A stretch of 27,433 nt of DNA from Syntrophomonadaceae bacterium. Its GTDB lineage: Bacteria > Bacillota > Syntrophomonadia > Syntrophomonadales > Syntrophomonadaceae. Made by a program: the position numbers and the translations under genes. Of the stretch, positions 7,762-14,567 are shown one piece after another. The notes under the pieces were generated by a model. It made no database searches, had not been told where the DNA came from, and worked only from the letters and a program-made list of their open reading frames with translations. Numbering within the stretch: the first letter of the stretch is position 1; the number at the start of each line of letters is the position of its first letter. Location of the stretch: the NCBI GenBank assembly GCA_030526885.1, contig JAUNBV010000004.1, positions 1 to 27,433 of the forward strand, given 5' to 3'.

Positions 7762-9102
7762 TTGAACTGGCAGGATATTTATCAGCAGAAACTGCGCACC
7801 GCTGACGAGGCGGTGAAGGCGGTACAATCCGGCGATTGGCTGGATTATTCGTTTGGCCTTACCAATCCCAACGAGCTGGACGCCGCGCTGGCGAAGCGCA
7901 AGGATGAGCTGTGGGACGTAAAAATCCGCGTGGACATCGGCATGTGGCCGCATTATACGCTGGAGGCGGACCCCACCGGGGAGCATTTTTATTGGCACTC
8001 TTGGCATATGGGAGCCACCGACCGCAAATGGTATGAAGCCGGCCTGTTATCATATCTGCCCATGACGTTTCATCAGTGCCCCAAGATGACCCGGGAGAAT
8101 TGCGTGCCCGCGCGGGTGGTGATGATTTCCGCCGCGCCGATGGATAAGCACGGTTATTTAAGCTTTGGCGCGGCCAGCGCCGCCACCTGGGCCGCGATTG
8201 AAGCGGCGGAAGTGGTTATCGTGGAGATAAATGAGCGGTTGCCGCGGGTGCTGGGCGGCAATCAGGAGAGCGTGCATATCAGCCGGGTGGACTATGTGGT
8301 GGAAAGCAGCAACCAGGAACTGCCCACGCTGCCGGTGGCGCCCCCCAGCGCCATCGATAGCGAGATCGCGGGGCACATCATAGAGCATATCTATGACGGC
8401 TGCTGTATCCAACTGGGTATCGGCGGCATACCCAACGCCATCGGGGCCATGATCGCCGATTCGGACTTAAAGGACTTGGGCGTGCATACCGAGATGTATG
8501 TGGACGCTTATGTGCGGATGACGCAGGCCGGGCGCGTCACCGGCGCGAGGAAGAATATCGATAAGTATAAGCAGGTATTTTCCTTTGCTTTGGGCAGCCG
8601 CGAGCTGTACGACTTTATTGACGACAACCCCGGCGTAGTTTCATATTCGGTGGATTATTGCAACGACCCCTCCATCATCGCGCTGATAGATGATTTTGTG
8701 TCCATCAACGCCTGTATCGAGGTAGACCTTTTCGGGCAGGTATGCTCTGAAACCGTGGGTACCCGCCATATCAGCGGCACCGGCGGCCAGCTCGATTTTG
8801 TGGAGGGCGCGTATCGCTCTAAAAACGGCCAGAGCTTCATCTGCATGACCTCCACCGTGAAGGGCAAAAACGGCGTGGCCTCGCGTATCAACCCCACGCT
8901 GCCGCTCGGCGCTATCGTCACCACGCCCCGTACCGTGACCCACAAGCTCGTCACCGAGTACGGCATCGCCGATATGAAAGGCAAGAGCACCTGGGAGCGG
9001 GCCGAGGCCCTTATCGCCATCGCCCATCCCGATTTTCGCGACCAGCTCATCAAGGACGCCGCCGCCATGAAAATTTGGCGGGGCAGCAACAAAAAAGCCT
9101 GA
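7762..9102 (+). CDS. Acyl-CoA:acetate CoA-transferase (butyryl-CoA / 4-hydroxybutyrate CoA-transferase family)
   Basis: This 446-residue protein starts at TTG after GAGGGGGAG (7748-7756). It belongs to the acetyl-CoA hydrolase/transferase family that swaps CoA between an acyl-CoA and acetate through a glutamyl-CoA thioester. Visible landmarks are the N-terminal half with AAPMDKHGYLSFG, the glycine-rich CoA-binding turn GIGGIP at 219-224, the putative catalytic E244 in VHTEMYVD, and a second glycine turn GTGGQLDF from 339. Length and motifs fit the butyryl-CoA:acetate and 4-hydroxybutyrate transferases; the acyl substrate cannot be fixed by eye. The crotonase encoded downstream supports a short-chain C4 role. 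It ends at a strong terminator. Confidence 0.88.
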   Translation: MNWQDIYQQKLRTADEAVKAVQSGDWLDYSFGLTNPNELDAALAKRKDELWDVKIRVDIGMWPHYTLEADPTGEHFYWHSWHMGATDRKWYEAGLLSYLPMTFHQCPKMTRENCVPARVVMISAAPMDKHGYLSFGAASAATWAAIEAAEVVIVEINERLPRVLGGNQESVHISRVDYVVESSNQELPTLPVAPPSAIDSEIAGHIIEHIYDGCCIQLGIGGIPNAIGAMIADSDLKDLGVHTEMYVDAYVRMTQAGRVTGARKNIDKYKQVFSFALGSRELYDFIDDNPGVVSYSVDYCNDPSIIALIDDFVSINACIEVDLFGQVCSETVGTRHISGTGGQLDFVEGAYRSKNGQSFICMTSTVKGKNGVASRINPTLPLGAIVTTPRTVTHKLVTEYGIADMKGKSTWERAEALIAIAHPDFRDQLIKDAAAMKIWRGSNKKA

Positions 9103-9122
9103 CCCTTCATAAACCAAAAACC

Positions 9123-9159
9123 ATCCCTCCCCATATAATGCTGTGGGGAGGGATTTTTT
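9123..9159 (+). terminator. Rho-independent terminator overlapping the next gene's ribosome binding site
   Basis: ATCCCTCCCCA (9123-9133) and TGGGGAGGGAT (9144-9154) form a perfect 11-base stem with a 10-base loop, followed by six T (9154-9159). The next gene's ATG starts at 9160, so the 3' arm (GGGGAGGG) is also its Shine-Dalgarno sequence. The loop contains a perfect TATAAT (9134-9139). Confidence 0.85.
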
Positions 9160-9642
9160 ATGCCTACACGCGGAGCTGTGCCGGGGCGGCGTTCACCTAT
9201 CATTGATACGGCCATCGCTATCATCCGCAGCCTATTGGATATCAAGCGTTTCCATATTCGACCCCAGCAGATCATCGGGCTGGGCCACGCGCTGCTGGGC
9301 TGGGAGCGCTTGCCGGCTTTTATAGACGCGGTGGAGGTGGAGGTCATACTCATCGCCCACTGCCACCCGCTGGACAGCGAGGGCAGCATCCGCGAGCTGC
9401 GGTTGCTTATCTCCCCGCAGCGGGCCAAGCTGCGCCTCACCCATAAGGCCATCGTGCGGGGCGAGCCGGGGCCCTGCCACTGCGTGCTGGAATGGACGAT
9501 GGAGCGATCGGGGAGCGAGCGCATAAGCGGCAGCGACCTTGAGATGTCGGAGCGCCTGCGCCCGCTGGATGATTTTATGGCCACCGCCCCGTTGCAGCTA
9601 AAGGTCATCGACCGCTCCCGCATGGTATTTGCCGAGTTGTGA
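9160..9642 (+). CDS. Conserved-looking protein of unknown function (160 residues)
   Basis: I do not recognise this protein. It is predicted to be soluble, with no signal peptide or membrane segment. It starts with a basic stretch, then residues ~15-60 look helical, followed by alternating strands (VEVEVILIAH and RELRLLISPQRAKLRL) that suggest an alpha/beta domain. There are three Cys-His steps (AHCH and PCHC) that could bind metal, but no standard motif. Codon use, with many G or C third positions, matches the neighbours, which supports real coding. GGAGGG at 9147-9152 gives a well-spaced start, although that site is part of the terminator stem. It lies between two C4 acyl-CoA genes, but a role there is only suggested by position. 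Confidence 0.65.
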   Translation: MPTRGAVPGRRSPIIDTAIAIIRSLLDIKRFHIRPQQIIGLGHALLGWERLPAFIDAVEVEVILIAHCHPLDSEGSIRELRLLISPQRAKLRLTHKAIVRGEPGPCHCVLEWTMERSGSERISGSDLEMSERLRPLDDFMATAPLQLKVIDRSRMVFAEL

Positions 9643-9689
9643 CACGGAAGCGTGAAAATAAAGTCGAACTATTCTTTTTTCCTGAATTA

Positions 9690-9698
9690 TGCGATAAT
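9690..9698 (+). promoter_or_regulatory. Extended -10 promoter for the crotonase gene
   Basis: TGCGATAAT (TGn followed by GATAAT at 9693-9698) lies about 108 bases upstream of the crotonase ATG, in an AT-rich patch. The -35 region is weak. The leader (about 9705-9805) holds no ORF or obvious structure. Confidence 0.4.
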
Positions 9699-9805
9699 AT
9701 TTATTAATACCGGCCCGCGGATTTGAGCCGGATTCGCGGAACGCACAGCAACCCCCGACATTTCTAAAGTTGCGGCTAATACTTTTATGAAAGGGGATCG
9801 TATTT

Positions 9806-10585
9806 ATGTTTGATTCGCGTATTCTTACGGAAAAAAGGGACGGGGTAGGCACGGTGATATTTGGCATGGAAAAAGAGATGAATCCGACCAATCCGGTTAC
9901 CATCAGACTCATCGACCAGGCGTTGAATGAGTTGCTGGGCGACCCCGAGGTCAAAGCCATCGTTTTGACCGGGGGGGACAAAGTGTTCGCGGCGGGAGGC
10001 GATATCCCCTATATGGCGGCGTCCGGGGTGTTGGAGATGGAGGAATTCATCGCCGATGCCCACCGGGTAAACGACAAAATCGCCACTGCGGACAAGCCGG
10101 TTATCGCCGCTATCGGCGGCTTCGCCCTGGGTGGGGGCTGTGAGCTGGCGCTGGCCTGCGATATGCGCATCGCGGGCGAAAATGCCGTTTTGGGTATGCC
10201 GGAGATAAATATCGGGCTTTTCCCCGGCGGCGGCGGCACCCAACGGCTGGCCCGCGCGGTGGGTTGGAGCTGGGCCCGCCATTTGATTTACACCGGGGAG
10301 TTGATAAGTGCGGAAAAAGCCATGCGTATCGGTCTGGTGACCCAGGTGGTGCCGGTGGACAGATTACAGGAGACCGCTTTCAAACAGGCGCGCTCCATTG
10401 CGCGCAAAAGCCCCCGGGCGCTGGCCTCGGCCAAGCGCTGCATCGCCATGAGCGAAAAAGCCACCATGGACGACGCCATGATGTTTGAGCAGAAACAATG
10501 GGCCATCCTCTTCGCCGGTCAAGATAAGACCGAAGGCCTGAACGCATTTTTGGAAAACCGCCGCCCGGTGTACACCGGGAAATAG
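9806..10585 (+). CDS. Enoyl-CoA hydratase (crotonase family)
   Basis: This 259-residue protein has the normal length of a short-chain enoyl-CoA hydratase, which adds water across the double bond of crotonyl-CoA-type substrates. The oxyanion-hole segments AAGGDIPYM and ALGGGCELALACD are present. Both glutamates that activate the catalytic water in true hydratases are there: E113 in GGCELALACD and E133 in MPEINIGLFPGGGG. That argues against a divergent isomerase or decarboxylase member. The start has AAGGGG at 9791-9796, nine bases before the ATG. With the CoA-transferase upstream it fits butyrate formation or crotonate/butyrate oxidation, although no dehydrogenase or thiolase gene is in the window. 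Confidence 0.9.
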   Translation: MFDSRILTEKRDGVGTVIFGMEKEMNPTNPVTIRLIDQALNELLGDPEVKAIVLTGGDKVFAAGGDIPYMAASGVLEMEEFIADAHRVNDKIATADKPVIAAIGGFALGGGCELALACDMRIAGENAVLGMPEINIGLFPGGGGTQRLARAVGWSWARHLIYTGELISAEKAMRIGLVTQVVPVDRLQETAFKQARSIARKSPRALASAKRCIAMSEKATMDDAMMFEQKQWAILFAGQDKTEGLNAFLENRRPVYTGK

Positions 10586-10621
10586 CCCTGCGCTCCGCAT
10601 TGCCAACAAAACCTCGTTCTA

Positions 10622-10651
10622 TTGTTCTTCGGGCTTGATAATGGGTATAAT
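10622..10651 (+). promoter_or_regulatory. Promoter for the small CXXC protein gene
   Basis: A perfect -10 TATAAT (10646-10651) lies 18 bases after TTGTTC (10622-10627), which shares only the TTG with the -35 consensus. The element is 30 bases upstream of the ATG. Confidence 0.6.
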
Positions 10652-10680
10652 AGGCTTAACATCAGTACAGCGGAGAAAGG

Positions 10681-10926
10681 ATGTATTACCCAGTGGACAG
10701 ATACACTTATATCATTTCGAGCCCCACCTGCGGCAAGTGCACCGATTTAGACACCCTGCTCACCCGGCGCGGCGTGCCGCACGAAAAGCTGGACGCGGAG
10801 TCTGAAAAAGGCAGGATGCTGGTGGACCGTCACGGGTTGGAGCATGTGGGCACCATGGTAATGGAAGAAAACGGCGCCACCCGCGTTATCACCATGCGCG
10901 ATATCAACGAATTATACCCCAAGTAA
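10681..10926 (+). CDS. Small glutaredoxin/thioredoxin-fold CXXC protein
   Basis: This 81-residue protein has a beta strand YTYIISS followed by the redox motif C17-G-K-C20 (PTCGKC) and a helix, the arrangement of NrdH/glutaredoxin-like proteins. The usual TVP cis-proline loop of the fold is not evident; the matching place reads GTMVMEENG. It ends with a short helix MRDINELYPK. Such proteins shuttle disulfides to reductases or oxidoreductases in the cytoplasm. Without the cis-proline it may act differently, for example in binding a metal or a single partner. GGAG at 10672-10675 sits five bases before the ATG, and it has its own promoter. The partner is unknown. Confidence 0.75.
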   Translation: MYYPVDRYTYIISSPTCGKCTDLDTLLTRRGVPHEKLDAESEKGRMLVDRHGLEHVGTMVMEENGATRVITMRDINELYPK

Positions 10927-10948
10927 TAAAACGCCGGGGCTTAATTGG

Positions 10949-11767
10949 TTACATTTCCCGCCCGATGGCGGCGGCTACCGTGCGGCCTCTTTCGATCAGG
11001 CGCTTGAATTTGGCGGGTTTCAGGGATTGTGCCCCGTCGCTCCAGGCCTGTTCGGGCTGATCGTGGACTTCGATCATCAGGCCGTCGGCTCCGGCGGCGA
11101 TGGCGGCCAGCGACATGCTCTCCACCAAGTCCCAGTGCCCGGTGGCGTGCGTGGGGTCGATTATGATGGGCAGATGGGTCTGCTGCTTCACGATGGGCAC
11201 CGCGCTCAAGTCCAGCGTATTGCGGGTACTGGGCTCAAAGGTGCGGATACCGCGCTCACACAGGATGACGTTTTCATTGCCGCCGTCCAAAATGTATTCC
11301 GCGCTCATGATCCACTCCTCGATGGTGCTCATCAGCCCGCGCTTGAGCAGTACCGGACGGGACATTTTGCCCACCGCTTTTAACAGTTCGTAGTTTTGCA
11401 TATTGCGGGTGCCGATCTGTACCAGGTCTACCAGTTCTTCAAATTCCGTGATGCGCTCCGTGCTGGTCAGCTCGCTGACGATGGGCAGGCCGCAGGCGTC
11501 GCCGGCCGCGCGCAGATAGCGCAGCCCTCCCTCGCCCAGCCCTTGAAAGGTATAGGGCGAGCTGCGGGGCTTGTAGGCGCCGCCGCGCAGCAGGGTCGCG
11601 CCGGCGTCCTTTACCGCCCGCGCGATGCGGTGGATGGATTCCTCGCTCTCTACCGCGCAGGGCCCGCCGATGATGGCGATGGGGCGCCCGTTGCCGATGG
11701 CTACGCCGCCCACGTTTACCACGGTGCCTTCCGGATTAAAGTCAAGCGCAGTTTTCGATGTCATCAT
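10949..11767 (-). CDS. aroF: 3-deoxy-7-phosphoheptulonate (DAHP) synthase, type I-beta
   Basis: This 272-residue enzyme condenses phosphoenolpyruvate and erythrose-4-phosphate in the first step of the shikimate pathway. It shows the KDPG-aldolase-like DAHP synthase motifs: GGPC37 with the metal-binding Cys, RGGAYKPR at 61-68, LLKRG around 140-144, DPTHATG at 204-210 with a metal-binding His207, and MIEVH at 231-235. Only ~30 residues precede the barrel, so the N-terminal ferredoxin-like or ACT-type regulatory domain of longer homologues is missing. The enzyme is probably not feedback-inhibited through that domain. Its ATG overlaps the aroQ stop as ATGA, and a GAGGG site lies within aroQ. Confidence 0.94.
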   Translation of the reverse strand: MMTSKTALDFNPEGTVVNVGGVAIGNGRPIAIIGGPCAVESEESIHRIARAVKDAGATLLRGGAYKPRSSPYTFQGLGEGGLRYLRAAGDACGLPIVSELTSTERITEFEELVDLVQIGTRNMQNYELLKAVGKMSRPVLLKRGLMSTIEEWIMSAEYILDGGNENVILCERGIRTFEPSTRNTLDLSAVPIVKQQTHLPIIIDPTHATGHWDLVESMSLAAIAAGADGLMIEVHDQPEQAWSDGAQSLKPAKFKRLIERGRTVAAAIGREM

Positions 11768-12219
11768 ATCTTTCCCTCATTATTGATAAGCTGTTGTTTC
11801 AGCCATTGCAGCGCCAGCCGGTAACCTTCCGCCCCCCGGCCCATGACGCTGTATCCGCAGGCCGCCCGCACATAGGAGGGGCGGCGAAAATCCTCCCGTG
11901 CCTCCAGATTGCTCAGATGCACTTCCGCCGCAGGCAGGGCGACGGACTGCAGCGCGTCCAGCAGCGCGATGCTGGTGTGGGTGTACGCGCCGGCGTTGAT
12001 GATGATGCCGTCCATCCGCCCGTGAGCGCCCTGGATAGCGTCGATCAGCGCGCCCTCGTGGTTGCTCTGGAACAGTTCAACTTCAAGATTCGCCTCCCGC
12101 GCCGCCGCGCGGATGAAGCGCTCCAGTTCGGCATACGTCATGCGCCCGTAGATTTCGGGTTCACGAATGCCCAGCATATTCAGGTTGGGGCCGTTGATAA
12201 CGAGAATTCTTTTCACCAT
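11764..12219 (-). CDS. aroQ: 3-dehydroquinate dehydratase, type II
   Basis: This 151-residue enzyme (156 if the in-frame ATG at 12234 is used) dehydrates 3-dehydroquinate in the third step of the shikimate pathway. The type II signature is complete: GPNLNMLG at 10-17, catalytic R19 and Y24 in IREPEIYG, QSNHEG at 51-56, NAGAYTHTS at 75-83, and the catalytic H101 in EVHLSN. I prefer the ATG at 12219 because family members usually begin just before the ILVINGPNLN strand; neither start has a well-spaced ribosome binding site. It is the first gene of an overlapping pair with aroF. The other shikimate genes are not in the window. Confidence 0.93.
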   Translation of the reverse strand: MVKRILVINGPNLNMLGIREPEIYGRMTYAELERFIRAAAREANLEVELFQSNHEGALIDAIQGAHGRMDGIIINAGAYTHTSIALLDALQSVALPAAEVHLSNLEAREDFRRPSYVRAACGYSVMGRGAEGYRLALQWLKQQLINNEGKI

Positions 12220-12272
12220 ATGCCTGCCGTCCATGGCCTTGATATGCTTGCGACCATTCCTGTATTTTCATC

Positions 12273-12301
12273 ATTTTAGCCTTTTTGCGCGCATAATGCA
12301 A
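12273..12301 (-). promoter_or_regulatory. Promoter for aroQ-aroF
   Basis: On the minus strand, TTGCAT (12296-12301) and TAAAAT (12273-12278) are separated by exactly 17 bases, about 54 bases upstream of the preferred aroQ start. The -10 matches five of six positions. Confidence 0.5.
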
Positions 12302-12418
12302 AACAATTTGCCGCCGTTATCATCCGGGAGATATTTCCGTACCGGGCACCGGGGCAATAAGTTATAATGGCCTTAAAATGTCATTGACGATTGATTCAAG
12401 TCCGCTGCCGCAGCGCAT

Positions 12419-12443
12419 TGTGTTAACACACCATGAATCATGG
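12419..12443. promoter_or_regulatory. Two adjacent perfect palindromes on the uvrB promoter (candidate operator)
   Basis: TGTGTTAACACA (12419-12430) is a perfect 12-base palindrome. It is followed directly by CCATGAATCATGG (12431-12443), a 6+1+6 perfect palindrome. The first covers the -35 position and the second covers the spacer up to the -10, which is classical repressor geometry. Neither resembles the Bacillus-type SOS box CGAAC-N4-GTTCG. Confidence 0.55.
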
Positions 12444-12449
12444 TACAAT
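12441..12449 (+). promoter_or_regulatory. Extended -10 promoter of uvrB
   Basis: TGGTACAAT (TGn followed by TACAAT at 12444-12449) lies 34 bases upstream of the uvrB ATG at 12484. Transcription starting about seven bases later would begin inside the longer open frame, which supports 12484 over 12433 as the start. Confidence 0.6.
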
Positions 12450-12483
12450 AATCAAAGCAAAACAGGAGCGAGCAAGGAACATT

Positions 12484-14490
12484 ATGGCGGATTTCAAACT
12501 GATATCGGAATACCGGCCGGCGGGCGACCAGCCCACGGCTATCGAGGCCTTGGTAAAGGGGCTCACCGAGGGGCAACGGGAGCAGACGCTGCTGGGGGTC
12601 ACCGGCTCCGGCAAGACCTATACCATGGCCCAGATAATCCAGGCGGTGCAGCGCCCGGCGCTGGTGATGGCTCCCAATAAGACCTTGGCGGGCCAGCTTT
12701 ACGCGGAGTTCAAGCAATTCTTCCCCGAGAACTCCGTGGAATACTTCATATCCTATTACGACTACTATCAGCCCGAGGCTTATGTCCCCTCCACCGACAC
12801 TTATATCGAAAAGGATTCCTCCATCAACGATGAAATCGACAAGCTTCGCCATTCCGCCACCGCCGCGCTCCTGGAGCGGCGCGACGTTATCATCGTGGCC
12901 TCGGTATCGTGCATTTACGGCCTGGGCGCGCCGCAGGACTATTACGAGATGGCGGTTTCCCTGCGTCCCGGCATGGAGATATCGCGCCATGCGCTGCTCA
13001 AACGGCTGGTGGAAAGCCATTACGAGCGCAACGACATCGGCTTTTCGCGCGGCGATTTTCGGGTGCGGGGCGACGTGGTGGAGATATTCCCCGCCTCCGC
13101 CGGAGAACAGGCCATCCGGGTGGAATTCTTCGGCGACGAGATCGAGCGCATGTTGGAGTTCAGCCCCCTTACGGCGGAGATTTTCGGCAAACGCAGCCAT
13201 GTCTTCATTTTTCCCGCCTCCCATTTCGTCACCAGCCGGGACAAAATGCTGGCCGCTGCGGCGGAGATCGAGGAAGAACTGGAAAAACAGGTCAAGCGGT
13301 TTGAACAGGAGGGTAAACTACTGGAGGCGCAGCGCATCATGCAGCGCACCCGCTTCGATTTGGAAATGATACGTGAAATCGGCTACTGCAAGGGCATCGA
13401 GAATTATTCCCGCTATATCACCGGCCGCGCCGCGGGCGAACCCCCCTATACCCTGATCGACTTTTTTCCGCCGGATTTCCTGCTGTTTATGGACGAATCC
13501 CATATCGCCCTGCCGCAGGTGCGGGGCATGTACGCCGGGGACCGTTCGCGCAAGGAGACGCTGGTGGATTTCGGTTTCCGCCTGCCCTCGGCGCTGGACA
13601 ACCGCCCGCTGCGCTTTGAGGAATTTGACGCCAAGCGCACCCAGACCATATATGTCAGCGCCACCCCCGGCGATTACGAAATAGAGCAGAGCGCGCAGGT
13701 GGTCGAGCAGCTTATCCGTCCCACCGGGCTGCTGGACCCGGCGGTGGAAGTGCGCCCCACCCTGCACCAGATCGACAACCTCATGGCGGAAGCGCAGGCC
13801 GCCACCGAACAGGGCTGGCGGGTGCTGGTAACCACCATGACCAAGCGCATGGCCGAGGACCTCACCGATTATCTGGAAGACGCCGGGATGCGGGTGCGCT
13901 ATATGCATTCCGATATCGACGCCCTGCAGCGCATGGAAATCCTGCGCGACCTGCGCAGCGGGGAATTCGACGTGCTGGTAGGCATTAACCTGCTGCGCGA
14001 AGGGCTTGACCTGCCGGAGGTGGCGCGTATAATGATTCTGGATGCGGACAAGGAAGGATTTCTGCGCTCCGCGCGTTCGCTCATCCAGACCATCGGCCGC
14101 GCCGCGCGCAACGTAGAGGGCAAAGTCATCATGTACGCCGACCGCGTCACCCCCTCCATGCAGCAGGCGATTGATGAAACCGAACGCCGGCGCGCCATTC
14201 AGGCCGCGCACAACGAGGCCCACGGCATCAGCCCCGAAACCATCCGTAAGGCGGTGTACGCGTCCATCGAAGCCACCGTGGCCGAGGACGCCAAGGAATA
14301 TAATATAAATGCCCAGGCCCTGAAGGAGCTTTCCCCCGACGATCGCCGCCACCTTATCGCCCAGTTGGAGGACGAGATGAAAAAAGCCTCCCAGGCCCTG
14401 GAATTCGAGCGCGCCGCCCAACTGCGCGACACCATCCGCGACCTGCAAAACCCCAAGGCGAAGAAAAAAAACGCCCGGCGGCGGCGTTAG
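12484..14490 (+). CDS. uvrB: Excinuclease ABC subunit UvrB
   Basis: This 668-residue protein is the damage-verifying helicase-like subunit of nucleotide excision repair. The open frame extends back to 12433, but the family N-terminus (FKLISEYRPAGDQPTAIE) begins at the ATG at 12484, which has AAGGA at 12474-12478 and a promoter overlapping the upstream codons. Walker A GVTGSGKT is at 38-45. The DNA-clamping beta-hairpin starts at Y91 (YYDYYQPEAYVP). The DEAD-type box DESH is at 337-340, and motif VI is the QTIGRAARN segment. A C-terminal UVR motif (about 625-655, with EFERAAQLRD) binds UvrC. A basic tail ends the protein. uvrA follows after 77 bases. Confidence 0.97.
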   Translation: MADFKLISEYRPAGDQPTAIEALVKGLTEGQREQTLLGVTGSGKTYTMAQIIQAVQRPALVMAPNKTLAGQLYAEFKQFFPENSVEYFISYYDYYQPEAYVPSTDTYIEKDSSINDEIDKLRHSATAALLERRDVIIVASVSCIYGLGAPQDYYEMAVSLRPGMEISRHALLKRLVESHYERNDIGFSRGDFRVRGDVVEIFPASAGEQAIRVEFFGDEIERMLEFSPLTAEIFGKRSHVFIFPASHFVTSRDKMLAAAAEIEEELEKQVKRFEQEGKLLEAQRIMQRTRFDLEMIREIGYCKGIENYSRYITGRAAGEPPYTLIDFFPPDFLLFMDESHIALPQVRGMYAGDRSRKETLVDFGFRLPSALDNRPLRFEEFDAKRTQTIYVSATPGDYEIEQSAQVVEQLIRPTGLLDPAVEVRPTLHQIDNLMAEAQAATEQGWRVLVTTMTKRMAEDLTDYLEDAGMRVRYMHSDIDALQRMEILRDLRSGEFDVLVGINLLREGLDLPEVARIMILDADKEGFLRSARSLIQTIGRAARNVEGKVIMYADRVTPSMQQAIDETERRRAIQAAHNEAHGISPETIRKAVYASIEATVAEDAKEYNINAQALKELSPDDRRHLIAQLEDEMKKASQALEFERAAQLRDTIRDLQNPKAKKKNARRRR

Positions 14491-14567
14491 GCAGGGCTGC
14501 AACCATAGCGCGGAGCGGCAGAAACCGTTTTTAAATACGTAGCTTACCCCGGCAACAAGGAGGAACC

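Noticed and set aside
8655..9623. 322-residue antisense frame across the CoA-transferase end and the 160-residue gene
   Set aside because: It crosses a perfect terminator and has the Ser/Arg-rich composition typical of an out-of-frame reading.
12433..12483. Upstream in-frame ATG extending UvrB by 17 residues
   Set aside because: The -10 element lies within these codons, the family N-terminus starts at 12484, and that ATG has a properly spaced AAGGA.
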